From Pseudomonas frederiksbergensis (GTDB taxonomy: Bacteria > Pseudomonadota > Gammaproteobacteria > Pseudomonadales > Pseudomonadaceae), in NCBI RefSeq assembly GCF_003732275.1, contig NZ_MOBM01000019.1, positions 305,265-369,264 of the forward strand: a stretch of DNA of 64,000 bases, in the 5' to 3' direction. Shown one piece after another: positions 32,525 through 43,130 of the stretch; positions within the stretch are counted from its first letter, which is position 1, and each line of letters opens with the position of its first letter. Position numbers and translations under genes: made by a program. Under the pieces are notes generated by a model. It was given only the letters and a program-made list of their open reading frames with translations. It was not told the origin of the DNA and made no database searches.

Positions 32525-33793
32525 TTAGCCGTTGAACACGTCATCCACGCTTTTCAGCGGGTAGTTCTTCGGATACGGCAGGGTCGCCACACCGGTCTCG
32601 ATCGCAGCCTTGGCCACGGCATCGGAGATCAGGGTGATCAGACGGGCATCCATTGGTTTCGGAATGATGTACTCACGACCGAATTCCAGCTTGATGCCGC
32701 CGTAGGCGTCGCACACTTCCTGAGGCACTGGCAGCTTGGCCAGTTCACGCAGGGCGTTGGCGGCAGCCACTTTCATTTCTTCGTTGATACGCTTGGCGCG
32801 AACGTCCAGGGCACCACGGAAGATGAACGGGAAGCCCAGTACGTTGTTGACCTGGTTCGGGTAGTCCGAACGGCCGGTGGCCATGATCACGTCGTTACGG
32901 GTGGCGTGAGCCAGTTCCGGGGAGATTTCCGGATCCGGGTTCGAGCACGCGAACACGATCGGGTTGGCCGCCATGGATTTCAGGCCTTCAGCGCTCAGCA
33001 GGTTCGGGCCGGACAGGCCAACGAACACGTCAGCGCCTTCCAGCGCGTCAGCCAGGGTGCGCTTCTCGGTCGCGTGAGCGAACACAGCCTTGTACTGGTT
33101 CAGGTCGTCACGCCCGGAGTGGATCACGCCGGTACGGTCAACCATATAAATGTTTTCGATGTTGGCACCCATGCTCACCAGCAATTTCATGCAGGAGATG
33201 GCGGCAGCACCAGCGCCCAGGCAGACGATCTTGGCGTCAGCCAGGGTTTTGCCTGCGATTTCCAGGGCGTTGATCATGCCGGCGGCAGTAACGATTGCGG
33301 TGCCGTGCTGGTCATCGTGGAATACCGGAATATCGCACTGCTCGATCAGAGCGCGTTCGATCTCAAAGCACTCAGGTGCCTTGATGTCTTCCAGGTTGAT
33401 GCCACCGAAGGTAATGGAGATACGCTTGACGGTGTCGATGAAGGCTTGCGGGCTTTCGGAGTCGACTTCGATGTCGAACACGTCGATACCGGCGAAGCGC
33501 TTGAACAGCACGCCCTTACCTTCCATAACCGGCTTGGAAGCCAATGGGCCGAGGTTACCCAGGCCGAGAATCGCGGTGCCATCGGAAATGACTGCAACCA
33601 GGTTGCCCTTGCCGGTGTATTTGTAGGCCAGTTCAGGATCGCGGGCGATTTCGCGTACTGGTTCGGCTACGCCGGGGCTGTAGGCCAGCGACAGATCGCG
33701 GGCGGTAGCGGTGGCCTTGGTGAGCTCGACACTCAGCTTCCCTGGACGGGGATGGGCGTGATATTCGAGAGCGGCAGTTTTCAAATCAGACAT
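32525..33793 (-). CDS. malic enzyme, short form (malate to pyruvate)
   Basis: 422 residues from ATG at 33793. It has the two-domain malic enzyme core without the phosphotransacetylase domain of MaeB. N-terminal '[16 protein letters not shown]' holds the catalytic Tyr region. '[20 protein letters not shown]', '[20 protein letters not shown]' (metal and substrate Asp residues) and '[17 protein letters not shown]' (nucleotide binding) follow. It decarboxylates malate to pyruvate, supplying NAD(P)H. The cofactor cannot be fixed by eye. Confidence 0.92.
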   Translation of the reverse strand: MSDLKTAALEYHAHPRPGKLSVELTKATATARDLSLAYSPGVAEPVREIARDPELAYKYTGKGNLVAVISDGTAILGLGNLGPLASKPVMEGKGVLFKRFAGIDVFDIEVDSESPQAFIDTVKRISITFGGINLEDIKAPECFEIERALIEQCDIPVFHDDQHGTAIVTAAGMINALEIAGKTLADAKIVCLGAGAAAISCMKLLVSMGANIENIYMVDRTGVIHSGRDDLNQYKAVFAHATEKRTLADALEGADVFVGLSGPNLLSAEGLKSMAANPIVFACSNPDPEISPELAHATRNDVIMATGRSDYPNQVNNVLGFPFIFRGALDVRAKRINEEMKVAAANALRELAKLPVPQEVCDAYGGIKLEFGREYIIPKPMDARLITLISDAVAKAAIETGVATLPYPKNYPLKSVDDVFNG

Positions 33794-33975
33794 AGGGGCA
33801 TTCCGCTTTTTACTGTTGGACAGACGGACCGCCGAGGATACTCGCCTCGCAAAGTCCTCACAAGACTGACCAGTCACCCCTGTCAAGCGCCCGGCCCTAC
33901 GACTTTGGGCCAAGAGCCACGAAACACAAGGGATAGACTGTTCACAATATATATAAAAAATGTCTACAATTTTTC

Positions 33976-34776
33976 TTACGGCGCCGCCTGCAACATCACC
34001 GGATCGGTCAGCGGCAGAAGCCAGCGCGCCTGCCCCGGTTTCAGTCCACCGCGGCGCGAACGATCCACCACCCAGCCACGAGCCTCGATTTGCTTGCCTT
34101 TGAGCTTTTCAAGCGATGCGACATCGAATTGGTCCAGCATATTGGGTGCAACCCGCAATACAACCGAATCCTGCAACTCGATCCAAACCCCGCCGCGATT
34201 GCGCTGAACCTTGCTCACACGACCACTGAGCATGGCGAAGCCGGACGCGCTGATCTGCTCCGCTTTCAGTACAGGTGATTGTCGCCACAACCCAAGACCG
34301 GCCTGACGAGCACTGCGTTCGGCCGCTTGCTGGCAGACGACCAAATCGACATTCGGTGCCACCGCCACCTGAAAACCGAGGCCCTCGGCGAGCATCTGCG
34401 CTTCGAGGTTGGCACCATCGGCACTGTAGACATGGGCCAGGGTGCGACCGTAATGGTCTTTGCTTTCTTTACCCGGCAGCAAACCAACCTGCCCGTCGCT
34501 GGCGGCCACCAGTGCTTCAAGGCGTTTGCGCGCGGCCACGGCGAATGGCTCGTCAGAACGCCCCTGCTTGCCCAACTCCGGCGTATTCAAACCGATCATA
34601 CGCACGCTGCGACCGTCGCGCAGACGCAAGGTGTCGCCATCCACCACCCGCTGCACCGCGACCGACGTCAGCCCGCTCGGCGCCGGGCAGAAGGCCTGGG
34701 CACCGGAAAACCAAATCGCGGACACAAAAAAGGCGCCCGCGAGGGACGCCTTTTTCATCAGCAAGGAAAAGCCCAT
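33976..34776 (-). CDS. secreted thermonuclease-like (SNase) protein
   Basis: 266 residues from ATG at 34776; TTG 34788 and ATG 34758 are alternatives. It carries a signal peptide ('GAFFVSAIWFSGAQA'). An SNase domain spans about 40-165: 'VVDGDTLRLRDG' (Ca-binding Asp), 'VRMIGLNTPELG' (catalytic Arg), a Glu/Asp in 'PGKESKDHYGRTLAHVYS' (the DRYGR motif as DHYGR) and 'ANLEAQMLAEGLG'. A second, unrecognised OB-like C-terminal part follows (about 190-260). A nuclease acting in the periplasm or outside the cell is likely. It starts 14 bases after rpmE. Confidence 0.82.
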   Translation of the reverse strand: MGFSLLMKKASLAGAFFVSAIWFSGAQAFCPAPSGLTSVAVQRVVDGDTLRLRDGRSVRMIGLNTPELGKQGRSDEPFAVAARKRLEALVAASDGQVGLLPGKESKDHYGRTLAHVYSADGANLEAQMLAEGLGFQVAVAPNVDLVVCQQAAERSARQAGLGLWRQSPVLKAEQISASGFAMLSGRVSKVQRNRGGVWIELQDSVVLRVAPNMLDQFDVASLEKLKGKQIEARGWVVDRSRRGGLKPGQARWLLPLTDPVMLQAAP

Positions 34777-34790
34777 CGGGCCCTTCAACC

Positions 34791-35021
34791 TTACTCTGCA
34801 GCAGCTGGAGCTTTCTTGCCGAAAGCGCCGAAACGATCTGCGAAGCGCTGTACACGACCGCCAGTATCCAGAGTCTTCTGCTTACCGGTGTAGAACGGGT
34901 GGCATTCGTTGCATACGTCGATCGCCAGAGGCTTGGCCAGGTTCGAACGAGTTTCGAACTTGTTGCCACAGCTGCAGGTAACTGCGGTGATTTCGTATGT
35001 TGGATGGATATCGGCTTTCAT
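34791..35021 (-). CDS. rpmE: 50S ribosomal protein L31 (zinc-binding form)
   Basis: 76 residues. It begins '[19 protein letters not shown]' and keeps the CxC ... CxxC zinc ligands ('TCSCG', '[14 protein letters not shown]'), so it is the C+ form whose paralogue replaces it under zinc limitation. It lies between the nuclease gene and the divergent priA. Confidence 0.96.
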   Translation of the reverse strand: MKADIHPTYEITAVTCSCGNKFETRSNLAKPLAIDVCNECHPFYTGKQKTLDTGGRVQRFADRFGAFGKKAPAAAE

Positions 35022-35191
35022 GATGTATTCCTCAGGCTAGCGTGCCGCCACTCAACACCATTGTTGAATACCGCACGTAATTAGGCCGCGGATTCTACCA
35101 GACCTTTGCAATCACGCAAGCTGTCGCTTAAACCAGTCGTCTGCTAGGCTCCCGGCCTTCTTCATCGCCCTCTCATCGAGAAAACAATCGC

Positions 35192-37411
35192 GTGCCCAAC
35201 GCCATTTTGCGCCTCGCCCTGCCTTCACCCCTGCGCCGCCTGTTCGATTACCGTGCCCCGGCCGGAGTCCTGCGCGCCCAGTTGCACCCGGGCATGCGCT
35301 TGCGGGTGCCGTTCGGCCGGCGGGAGATGATCGGGATTCTGGTGGAGGTCACCGACACCAGCGAAGTACCGGCAGAAAAGCTCAAACCGGCCCTGGCGCT
35401 GCTCGACGCCACGCCGCCACTGCCGCCCGCGCTGTTCAAACTGTGTCTATGGACTTCTCAGTATTACCAGCACAGCCTCGGCGACACCTTGAGCTGGGCA
35501 CTGCCGGTATTATTGCGTCAGGGTGAACTGGCCGAAGCACGCCAGGAACGCTTCTGGTCTGCTGCGCCCGGCGCCAGCCTTGATGACCCGCGCATCGCCC
35601 GCGCACCGCGACAGCGTGAAGCCTTGGCGACCCTGGCCCAGCATCCTCATGGCGTTGCTCATCAGTTGCTGAGCAAACTGATGCTGAGCAAAGACAGCCT
35701 CGATCTGCTGCTGGCCAAGGATCTGGTGCAAGTAGAAATCCGCAAGCACGCCCCCGGCGCCCGCCACGAACACTGGCTGGCGCAACCGGAATTGCCGCTC
35801 AACCCCGATCAGCGCGCCGCTTATGAAGCGATTCGCGCCGGGTTCGACAGTTATCACGCATTCCTGCTGGCGGGCGTCACCGGCAGTGGCAAGACCGAAG
35901 TCTATTTGCAGTTGATCCGCGAAACCCTCGAGGCCGGCAAGCAAGCCCTGGTGCTGATCCCGGAGATCAACCTCGGCCCGCAAACCCTGGCGCGCTTCGA
36001 GCAGCGTTTCAATGCACGCATCGCGCTGATCCACTCCGCAGTCAATGACCGCGAACGCCTGGAAGCCTGGCTGGCGGCGCGGGATGGCGAGGCCGACATT
36101 ATTATCGGTACCCGTTCGGCTCTGTTCACGCCGATGAAGAACCCCGGCCTGATCATCATCGATGAAGAGCACGACGGCTCTTATAAACAGCAGGAAGGCC
36201 TGCGCTACCACGCCCGCGATCTGGCGCTGGTTCGCGCCCGGCAGGAAAACATCCCGATTGTCCTCGGTTCCGCCACACCTTCGCTGGAAAGCCTGCAAAA
36301 CGCCTACACCGGTCGTTACGGCCTCTTACGCCTGAATGAGCGGGCCGGTGGTGCCAAGCAACCGCGTTTCCTGCGCCTGGACGTGAAAAGTCGCCCGCTG
36401 GACAGCGGCATTTCCGGGCCGATGCAGCAAGCCATCGGTCAGACCCTGGCCGCCGGCCAGCAAGTGCTGGTGTTCCTCAATCGCCGAGGGTTCGCCCCGA
36501 CGCTGCTCTGTCACGACTGCGGCTGGATGTCTGAATGCCAGCGCTGCGACGCGCGAATGACCGTACACCAGCGCTCCGGCGAACTGCGTTGCCACCATTG
36601 TGGCTACGTCGAGCGAGTGCCCCGGCATTGCCCGAAGTGCGGCAAGGTCGATCTGCGGCCCGTAGGCGCCGGTACCGAGCGCGCCGAAGAACGCCTGGGG
36701 ATTCTGTTTCCGGACGTCCCGGTGCTGCGAGTCGACCGCGACAGCACTTCACGCAAAGACGCGATGAATCAACTGTTCGCCACCATCCAGAAAGGCCAGC
36801 CGTGCATTCTGGTCGGCACACAGATGCTCGCCAAAGGGCACCACTTTCCACGGGTGACCCTGGTGTCGATTCTGGATGCCGACGGCGGACTGTTCTCCGG
36901 CGACTTCCGCGCCAGTGAACGCATGGCGCAATTGATCGTCCAGGTCGCCGGGCGCGCGGGGCGGGCCGAAGAGCCGGGCAAAGTGATTATCCAGACGCAC
37001 CTGGCGGACCACCCACTGCTGGTGCAACTGACCGAACAAGGCTATTTCGCCTTTGCCGAACAGGCGTTGAGCGAGCGCCGCTCCGCAGGGCTTCCGCCGT
37101 TTGCGCATCTCGCGCTGCTGCGGGCCGAAGCGCATAAACCGGGGCAGGCCGAAGGCTTCCTCGATGAGGCGTGCAGCGAGGCCGAGCGTTTGCTGGCCGA
37201 GCAGAATCTGACCGGGATTGAGTTGCTGGGACCGGTGCCGGCACCGATGGAGCGCCGGGCCGGGCGTTATCGTGCGCAGTTGTTGCTGCAAGCCACGGCC
37301 CGGGCGCCGCTGCATCGGTTGCTGAGCAGTTGGTTGCTGGTTTTGGAGCAAATGCCGAGTGGGCGGGCGGTGCGTTGGTCTTTGGATGTTGATCCAGTGG
37401 ATTTGTATTGA
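35192..37411 (+). CDS. priA: primosomal protein N', replication restart helicase
   Basis: 739 residues from GTG at 35192. The N-terminal DNA-binding domain (about 1-200) recognises fork 3' ends. The SF2 helicase has Walker A 'GVTGSGKTEVYLQL' (about 228) and DEEH box 'IIDEEHDGSYKQQ'. Eight zinc-binding Cys follow in pairs from 'CHDCGWMSECQRCDARM' to 'CPKCGKVDL' (about 435-490). 'GTQMLAKGHHFPRVTLVS' and 'QVAGRAGR' are motifs V and VI. It reloads DnaB at stalled forks. It is monocistronic, divergent from rpmE. Confidence 0.95.
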   Translation: MPNAILRLALPSPLRRLFDYRAPAGVLRAQLHPGMRLRVPFGRREMIGILVEVTDTSEVPAEKLKPALALLDATPPLPPALFKLCLWTSQYYQHSLGDTLSWALPVLLRQGELAEARQERFWSAAPGASLDDPRIARAPRQREALATLAQHPHGVAHQLLSKLMLSKDSLDLLLAKDLVQVEIRKHAPGARHEHWLAQPELPLNPDQRAAYEAIRAGFDSYHAFLLAGVTGSGKTEVYLQLIRETLEAGKQALVLIPEINLGPQTLARFEQRFNARIALIHSAVNDRERLEAWLAARDGEADIIIGTRSALFTPMKNPGLIIIDEEHDGSYKQQEGLRYHARDLALVRARQENIPIVLGSATPSLESLQNAYTGRYGLLRLNERAGGAKQPRFLRLDVKSRPLDSGISGPMQQAIGQTLAAGQQVLVFLNRRGFAPTLLCHDCGWMSECQRCDARMTVHQRSGELRCHHCGYVERVPRHCPKCGKVDLRPVGAGTERAEERLGILFPDVPVLRVDRDSTSRKDAMNQLFATIQKGQPCILVGTQMLAKGHHFPRVTLVSILDADGGLFSGDFRASERMAQLIVQVAGRAGRAEEPGKVIIQTHLADHPLLVQLTEQGYFAFAEQALSERRSAGLPPFAHLALLRAEAHKPGQAEGFLDEACSEAERLLAEQNLTGIELLGPVPAPMERRAGRYRAQLLLQATARAPLHRLLSSWLLVLEQMPSGRAVRWSLDVDPVDLY

Positions 37412-37425
37412 TTTTGAAGTCGCTA

Positions 37426-37497
37426 TCGCGAGCAGGCTCGCTCCCACAATTGATCTGTGTCGTTCACAAATCCCTGTGGGAGCGAGCCTGCTCGCGA
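37426..37497. repeat. REP-like inverted repeat pair (class GTGGGAGCGAGCCTGCTCGC)
   Basis: Arms TCGCGAGCAGGCTCGCTCCC and TGTGGGAGCGAGCCTGCTCG are separated by about 26 bases, between priA and argS. Confidence 0.9.
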
Positions 37498-37631
37498 TGG
37501 GGCCCGAATTGTCACCACATATCCATAACCTGCCCGCTATAGTTGGCAAGCCCGTCTTCGCCACGGATAATACCCAGTTTTTCCACTAGCGCATCGAAGC
37601 GCCGCCGCGCCTGCGGTCGACAGAGAACACC

Positions 37632-39368
37632 ATGAAAGACACCATTCGCCAGCTGATCCAACAAGCCATCACCCAACTCGTCAACGAAGGTGTGTTGCCT
37701 GAAGGCCTGTCGCCGGCGATCCAGGTGGAAAACTCTCGCGACAAGAAAAACGGCGACTTCGCCAGCAACATCGCCATGATGCTGGCCAAGCCTGCGGGCA
37801 TGAAACCCCGCGACCTGGCCGAGAAAATCATCGCCGCGCTGCCGGCTGACGAGAACGTCTCCAAAGCCGAAATCGCCGGCCCCGGCTTCCTGAACTTCTT
37901 TCAGAACACTCAAGCCCTGGCGACCCGCCTGGACGCGGCGCTGGCCGACGACCACATCGGCGTGCGCAAGGCCGGCCCGGTGCAGCGCACCGTGGTAGAC
38001 CTGTCGGCGCCGAACCTGGCCAAAGAAATGCACGTCGGCCATTTGCGCTCGACCATCATCGGCGACGGCGTGGCCCGGGTTCTGGAATTTCTCGGCGACG
38101 AAGTGATCCGCCAGAACCACGTTGGCGACTGGGGCACCCAGTTCGGCATGCTGATGGCTTATCTGCAGGAAAACCCGATCACCAGCGATGAGCTGTCGGA
38201 CCTGGAAAACTTCTACCGCGCCGCCAAGCAACGCTTCGACGAGTCCGAAGAATTCGCTGATCGCGCCCGTGGCCTGGTGGTCAAGCTGCAAGCCGGCGAC
38301 CCGGACTGCCTGGCGCTGTGGACCAAGTTCAAGGACATCTCGCTGTCGCACTGCCAGAAAATCTACGAACTGCTGAACGTCAAACTGACCATGGCCGACG
38401 TAATGGGTGAAAGCGCCTATAACGACGACCTGATCAACGTGGTCAACGACCTCAAGGCCGCTGGCCTGCTGGTCGAGAGCAACGGCGCCCAGTGCGTGTT
38501 CCTCGACGAGTTCAAGAACGCCGACGGCGACCCGCTGCCGGTGATCATCGTCAAGGCTGACGGCGGCTACCTCTACGCCACCACCGATTTGGCGGCCGTG
38601 CGCTACCGCAGCGGCAAGCTCAAGGCTGATCGCGCGTTGTACTTCGTCGACCAGCGTCAGGCCCTGCACTTCCAGCAAGTGTTCCAGGTCGCGCGCCTGG
38701 CCGGCTTCGTGACCCATCCGATGGAAATGGAACACATGGGCTTCGGCACCATGAACGGCGCCGATGGCCGTCCGTTCAAGACCCGTGATGGCGGCACCGT
38801 GAAGCTGATCGACCTGCTGACCGAAGCTCAGGAACGCGCCTACACCCTGGTGAAAGAGAAGAACCCTACACTTGCCGAAGACGAGTTGCGCAACATCGCC
38901 AAGGTCGTGGGCATCGGCGCCGTGAAATACGCCGACCTGTCCAAGCACCGCACCAGCGACTACAGCTTCAACTTCGACCTGATGCTGAACTTCGAAGGCA
39001 ACACCGCGCCGTACCTGCTGTACGCCTACACTCGTGTGGCCGGTGTGTTCCGCAAACTCGGCAAGGATTTCAGCGAAGTCGAAGGGCAGATCGTCCTCGA
39101 AGCGGCGCACGAACATGAGCTGGCGACGAAACTGGCGCAGTTCGGCGAAATCCTGAATAACGTATCCGACAAAGGTACGCCGCACATTCTCTGCACCTAC
39201 CTGTACGATGTTGCCGGCCTGTTCTCCAGTTTCTACGAGAACTGCCCGATCCTCGGTGCCGACACCCCGGCGCAAATGCAGAGCCGCCTGCGCCTCGCCG
39301 CGCTGACCGGCCGCACTCTCAAGCAAGGCCTGGAACTCTTGGGTCTGGAAACTCTGGAGCGTATGTAA
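37632..39368 (+). CDS. argS: arginyl-tRNA synthetase
   Basis: 578 residues. It is a class I synthetase: an N-terminal tRNA D-loop recognition domain (about 1-110), HIGH motif as 'HVGH' in '[15 protein letters not shown]' (about 130), and a degenerate KMSK region '[14 protein letters not shown]', normal for ArgRS. The all-helical anticodon-binding domain (about 455-578) ends 'LGLETLERM'. It is followed 1 base later by the SPOR gene, indicating co-transcription. Confidence 0.96.
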   Translation: MKDTIRQLIQQAITQLVNEGVLPEGLSPAIQVENSRDKKNGDFASNIAMMLAKPAGMKPRDLAEKIIAALPADENVSKAEIAGPGFLNFFQNTQALATRLDAALADDHIGVRKAGPVQRTVVDLSAPNLAKEMHVGHLRSTIIGDGVARVLEFLGDEVIRQNHVGDWGTQFGMLMAYLQENPITSDELSDLENFYRAAKQRFDESEEFADRARGLVVKLQAGDPDCLALWTKFKDISLSHCQKIYELLNVKLTMADVMGESAYNDDLINVVNDLKAAGLLVESNGAQCVFLDEFKNADGDPLPVIIVKADGGYLYATTDLAAVRYRSGKLKADRALYFVDQRQALHFQQVFQVARLAGFVTHPMEMEHMGFGTMNGADGRPFKTRDGGTVKLIDLLTEAQERAYTLVKEKNPTLAEDELRNIAKVVGIGAVKYADLSKHRTSDYSFNFDLMLNFEGNTAPYLLYAYTRVAGVFRKLGKDFSEVEGQIVLEAAHEHELATKLAQFGEILNNVSDKGTPHILCTYLYDVAGLFSSFYENCPILGADTPAQMQSRLRLAALTGRTLKQGLELLGLETLERM

Positions 39369-39369
39369 G

Positions 39370-40077
39370 TTGGCTGCCAAGAAAAAACCTGCACCCAAGC
39401 GTGGCGCCAGCCGTTATCAAGCTCCTGCAAAGCAACCGATCCCGGGCTGGCTGTGGATGGCCATCGGCCTGACAGTCGGTGCGTTCATTGTGTTCCTGAT
39501 GAAGCTGGAACCGGGCAAGGGCAGCGATAGCGTCAAGCGTGAGAAGATCGAGCAGCAGAAAGCCACCAAGATCGCCGAGGCCAACAAGACTCCGCCGAGC
39601 CCGACGCAACCGGTGAAGCCGAAGTACGACTTCTACACCTTGCTGCCGGAATCGGAAGTCATCGTGCCGCCGGACGCAGTGCCGGAGAAAACCCTGCCGA
39701 CGCCACAAGTGCCGGCCATTCCGACCACGCCGGTGACGCCTGCGGAAGCAGCGAAGATCGACACGGCCCGGGCTCAAGCGGCATTGGCCGGCATCACCCC
39801 GCCACCCGCACCGCCCGTGGCGAAAGCAGCGCCGGTGACCAAGTTCTTCTTGCAGGCCGGTTCGTTCCGCAAGGAAGCCGATGCCGACAAGGTGCGTGCG
39901 CAGATCATTCTGCTGGGGCAGGCCGTGGCGGTTGAATCCGGCACTGTGAAGGACGAAACCTGGTATCGGGTGCTGGTCGGCCCGTTCAGCAACCGCGAAC
40001 AGCTGACCACCGCTCAGAAACAACTGGCCGGCAGCGGCTTCAGCAACCTGTTGTTACAACAACGTCAGAGTCGCTGA
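39370..40077 (+). CDS. ftsN: SPOR-domain cell division protein (FtsN-like)
   Basis: 235 residues from TTG at 39370, one base after the argS stop. It has a short basic cytoplasmic tail ('MAAKKKPAPKRGASRYQAPA'), one membrane helix (about 25-44), a Pro/Ala/Lys-rich periplasmic linker, and a C-terminal SPOR domain (about 155-232; 'FFLQAGSFRKEADADKVRAQ', 'WYRVLVGPFSNREQL'). This is the FtsN architecture, and the gene lies where P. aeruginosa ftsN is (between argS and hslV). The linker is diverged from E. coli, so the symbol rests on layout and position. Confidence 0.8.
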   Translation: MAAKKKPAPKRGASRYQAPAKQPIPGWLWMAIGLTVGAFIVFLMKLEPGKGSDSVKREKIEQQKATKIAEANKTPPSPTQPVKPKYDFYTLLPESEVIVPPDAVPEKTLPTPQVPAIPTTPVTPAEAAKIDTARAQAALAGITPPPAPPVAKAAPVTKFFLQAGSFRKEADADKVRAQIILLGQAVAVESGTVKDETWYRVLVGPFSNREQLTTAQKQLAGSGFSNLLLQQRQSR

Positions 40078-40118
40078 TTTCGTCAGAGGCACTGCGTCAT
40101 CGTTTTTCGCGGGCAAGT

Positions 40119-40266
40119 CGGATCGCCGCACCGCTCGCTCCTACAGGGATCATGCAAATCTCTGTAGGAGCTGCCGCAGGCGGCGATCTTTTCAGGGGTT
40201 GCAGTATCCCGTTTTGCTGACAATCAAGAGCAAGATCAAAAGATCGCAGCCTTCGGCAGCTCCTAC
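40119..40266. repeat. cluster of REP-like arms (GATCGCAGCC / CGGCAGCTCCTAC class)
   Basis: Three arms: a degraded GATCGCCGCACCGCTCGCTC near 40130, GTAGGAGCTGCCGCAGGCGG near 40163 and GATCGCAGCCTTCGGCAGCT near 40242. The first two pair with each other, and the third is a single copy. They occupy most of the gap before the hslV promoter. Confidence 0.75.
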
Positions 40267-40302
40267 GCGCCTCGCACCGCTCGTCCCCCGCCGCGTCCTA
40301 CA

Positions 40303-40330
40303 GTTGAAAAACGCTCCACCACCCCCATAT
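40303..40330 (+). promoter_or_regulatory. heat-shock (sigma-32/RpoH) promoter of hslVU
   Basis: The -35 element GTTGAAA (40303-40309) and -10 element CCCCATAT (40323-40330) are separated by 13 bases, matching the RpoH consensus CTTGAAA-N13-15-CCCCATNT except for the first base. It lies 45 bases upstream of hslV, a known heat-shock operon. Confidence 0.88.
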
Positions 40331-40375
40331 GAGTTGGCATAAGGCATTTTCGCCCCGCTGCGTGGAGACTCTCCC

Positions 40376-40906
40376 TTGACCACCATCGTTTCAGTTCGCC
40401 GCCACGGCAAAGTCGTCATGGGCGGCGACGGCCAGGTTTCGCTCGGCAATACCGTGATGAAAGGCAACGCGAAGAAAGTTCGCCGCCTCTACCACGGCCA
40501 GGTTATCGCCGGTTTTGCCGGGGCCACCGCTGACGCCTTCACGCTCTTCGAGCGTTTCGAAGGCCAGCTTGAGAAACATCAGGGCCACTTGGTTCGCGCC
40601 GCCGTCGAACTCGCCAAAGAATGGCGCACCGACCGCTCCCTGAGCCGCCTCGAAGCGATGCTCGCGGTCGCCAACAAAGATGCCTCCCTGATCATCACCG
40701 GCAACGGTGACGTGGTTGAGCCCGAAGAAGGCCTGATCGCCATGGGTTCCGGCGGCGGCTATGCCCAGGCTGCCGCGAGTGCCCTGTTGAAGAAAACCGA
40801 TTTGTCGGCGCGGGAAATTGTCGAAACAGCGCTCGGCATCGCCGGCGACATCTGCGTATTCACCAACCACACCTTCACCATTGAGGAGCAGGACCTCGCT
40901 GAGTAA
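40376..40906 (+). CDS. hslV: HslV peptidase subunit of the HslUV protease
   Basis: 176 residues from TTG at 40376. After removal of the initiator the N-terminal Thr ('TTIVSVRR') is the threonine-protease nucleophile, and Lys/Gly in '[12 protein letters not shown]' complete the proteasome-beta-like site. HslV forms a double hexamer that degrades proteins unfolded by HslU. An RpoH promoter lies just upstream, and hslU follows 54 bases later. Confidence 0.95.
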   Translation: MTTIVSVRRHGKVVMGGDGQVSLGNTVMKGNAKKVRRLYHGQVIAGFAGATADAFTLFERFEGQLEKHQGHLVRAAVELAKEWRTDRSLSRLEAMLAVANKDASLIITGNGDVVEPEEGLIAMGSGGGYAQAAASALLKKTDLSAREIVETALGIAGDICVFTNHTFTIEEQDLAE

Positions 40907-40960
40907 GCCTGTTTCGGCCTAGCGCCACGGCTCACTTTTGCTTGAGGACCGCCAATTATT

Positions 40961-42301
40961 ATGCCCATGACCCCCCGTGAAATCGTCCACGAACTCAATC
41001 GCCATATCATCGGCCAGGACGATGCCAAACGCGCCGTCGCCATCGCTTTGCGCAACCGCTGGCGCCGGATGCAGCTGCCCGAAGAGCTGCGCGTCGAAGT
41101 CACCCCCAAGAACATCCTGATGATCGGCCCGACCGGTGTCGGTAAAACCGAGATTGCCCGTCGCCTGGCCAAGCTCGCCAACGCGCCGTTCATCAAAGTC
41201 GAAGCGACCAAGTTCACCGAAGTGGGCTACGTCGGCCGCGACGTCGAATCGATCATTCGTGATCTGGCCGACGCCGCGATCAAGCTGCTGCGCGAACAGG
41301 AAATGACCAAGGTTCGCCACCGCGCCGAAGACGCCGCCGAAGAGCGCATCCTCGACGCTTTGCTGCCACCGGCACGCATGGGCTTCAGCAACGAGGACGC
41401 CGCACCGTCCCAGGATTCCAACACCCGTCAGCTGTTCCGCAAACGCCTGCGTGAAGGTCAGCTGGATGACAAGGAGATCGAAATCGAAGTGGCCGAAGTG
41501 TCCGGCGTCGATATCTCCGCGCCACCAGGCATGGAAGAAATGACCAACCAGCTGCAGAGCCTGTTCACCAACATGGGCAAGGGCAAGCGCAAAAACCGCA
41601 AGCTCAAGGTCAAGGAAGCGCTGAAACTGGTTCGCGACGAAGAAGCCGGTCGCCTGGTCAACGAAGAAGAACTGAAGGCCAAGGCCCTGGAAGCCGTTGA
41701 GCAGCACGGTATCGTGTTCATCGATGAAATCGACAAAGTCGCCAAGCGTGGCAATTCCGGTGGCATCGACGTGTCCCGCGAAGGCGTACAGCGCGACTTG
41801 CTGCCGCTGATCGAAGGCTGCACCGTCAACACCAAACTGGGCATGGTCAAGACTGACCACATCCTGTTCATCGCTTCCGGTGCGTTCCACCTGAGCAAGC
41901 CGAGCGATCTGGTGCCGGAGCTGCAAGGTCGCCTGCCGATTCGGGTCGAGCTCAAGGCCCTGAGCCCGGAAGATTTCGAGCGCATCCTCAGCGAGCCGCA
42001 TGCATCGCTCACCGAGCAGTACTGTGCACTGCTGAAAACCGAAGGTCTGCTCATCGAATTCCTGCCGGACGGCATCAAGCGTCTCGCCGAGATCGCCTGG
42101 CAGGTCAACGAGAAAACCGAAAACATCGGTGCCCGTCGTCTGCACACCCTGCTCGAGCGCCTGCTCGAAGAGGTGTCGTTCAGCGCCGGTGACCTGGCCA
42201 GCACCCACGAGGACAAGCCGATCCTGATCGATGCTGATTACGTCAACAGTCACTTGGGCGAATTGGCGCAGAACGAAGACCTGTCCCGTTATATCCTGTA
42301 G
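40961..42301 (+). CDS. hslU: HslU ATPase subunit of the HslUV protease
   Basis: 446 residues. It is an AAA+ Clp/Hsp100 protein: Walker A '[15 protein letters not shown]' (Lys62), pore loop 'GYVGRDVES' (about 91), the inserted I domain (about 110-245), Walker B '[14 protein letters not shown]' (about 250), sensor II in '[11 protein letters not shown]', and the C-terminal 'LSRYIL' tail that docks into HslV. Confidence 0.96.
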   Translation: MPMTPREIVHELNRHIIGQDDAKRAVAIALRNRWRRMQLPEELRVEVTPKNILMIGPTGVGKTEIARRLAKLANAPFIKVEATKFTEVGYVGRDVESIIRDLADAAIKLLREQEMTKVRHRAEDAAEERILDALLPPARMGFSNEDAAPSQDSNTRQLFRKRLREGQLDDKEIEIEVAEVSGVDISAPPGMEEMTNQLQSLFTNMGKGKRKNRKLKVKEALKLVRDEEAGRLVNEEELKAKALEAVEQHGIVFIDEIDKVAKRGNSGGIDVSREGVQRDLLPLIEGCTVNTKLGMVKTDHILFIASGAFHLSKPSDLVPELQGRLPIRVELKALSPEDFERILSEPHASLTEQYCALLKTEGLLIEFLPDGIKRLAEIAWQVNEKTENIGARRLHTLLERLLEEVSFSAGDLASTHEDKPILIDADYVNSHLGELAQNEDLSRYIL

Positions 42302-42325
42302 GTCTCAATCTGTGTGAGCGGGCTT

Positions 42326-42461
42326 CTGTGGCGAGGGAGCTTGCTCCCGCTGGGTCACGAAGCGACCCCAAAAGTCAGTGAATGCGGTCTGCTAGACGGC
42401 CCCCATTCACCGAGTTTACGGCTGCTGCGCAGCCGGGCGGGAGCAAGCTCCCTCGCCACAG
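42326..42461. repeat. REP-like inverted repeat pair (class GTGGCGAGGGAGCTTGCTCC)
   Basis: Arms CTGTGGCGAGGGAGCTTGCT and AGCAAGCTCCCTCGCCACAG are about 85 bases apart. The internal segment contains a further AATGCGGTC...GGCCCCCATT imperfect hairpin. It lies between hslU and the DUF971 gene. Confidence 0.85.
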
Positions 42462-42507
42462 GTCACCCGTCGACACAGGGCCTCCATACAAACGGACGAC
42501 CGGCCCC

Positions 42508-42888
42508 ATGACGACCCAACTCCCCACCGACATCAAACTCCACAAAGCCTCTAAAACCCTGACGCTCAAATACGCGTCCGGCGAGGAATATCACCTGAGC
42601 GCCGAGTTCCTTCGTGTGCATTCTCCTTCCGCCGAAGTCCAGGGACACGGCAAACCTATCCTGCAATTTGGCAAGATCGGCGTAGGCCTGAGCAAAGTCG
42701 AACCGGCCGGTCAGTACGCACTGAAATTGACCTTCGACGACGGCCACGACAGCGGCCTGTTCACTTGGGAATATCTGTACCAGCTGGCAGTGCGCCAGGA
42801 AGATCTCTGGAGTGATTATCTTGCGGAACTCAAAGCGGCTGGAAAGACCCGTGATCCGAATGAATCCGTCGTCAAGCTGATGCTCTAG
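42508..42888 (+). CDS. DUF971 (gamma-butyrobetaine hydroxylase N-domain-like) protein
   Basis: 126 residues. The ATG at 42508 starts 'MTTQLPTDIKLHKASKTLTL'; open frame upstream is REP sequence. The single domain matches DUF971, the small fold found alone or at the N-terminus of butyrobetaine hydroxylases ('LEYASG'-like 'LKYASGEEYHLSAEFLRVHS', 'YALKLTFDDGHDSGLFTWEY'). A related domain binds zinc or iron-sulfur in other proteins, but no Cys cluster is present here. The function is unknown; the position between hslU and phaC1 is conserved in Pseudomonas. Confidence 0.85.
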   Translation: MTTQLPTDIKLHKASKTLTLKYASGEEYHLSAEFLRVHSPSAEVQGHGKPILQFGKIGVGLSKVEPAGQYALKLTFDDGHDSGLFTWEYLYQLAVRQEDLWSDYLAELKAAGKTRDPNESVVKLML

Positions 42889-43005
42889 GTCAGGCCTCTG
42901 GCTATTTAGAGGGCATTTTCTAATTCCATCTGTTTGAATGCTTCGCTGCGGTGGCAACGATTGGCCCGCTTGCGAAAAAAATTAAACTCGGGTAACCAAT
43001 GGAAC

Positions 43006-43021
43006 TGGCAAGTTCCGTGCA
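43006..43021 (+). promoter_or_regulatory. sigma-54 (RpoN) promoter upstream of phaC1
   Basis: TGGCAAGTTCCGTGCA fits the consensus TGGCAC-N5-TTGCA at 9 of 11 positions, with the invariant GG and GC exactly 10 bases apart. Transcription would start near 43032, 99 bases before phaC1. A sigma-54 promoter has been described before phaC1 in P. aeruginosa. Confidence 0.72.
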
Positions 43022-43130
43022 TTTGTAGCGATGCGCAATTAACGGTCACCCGAGCAGTAGTACCTGGCGTTTGTTGTGTGACTACACAGCTGGACTCAGG
43101 TACTCGTCTCAGGACAATGGAGCGTCGTAG

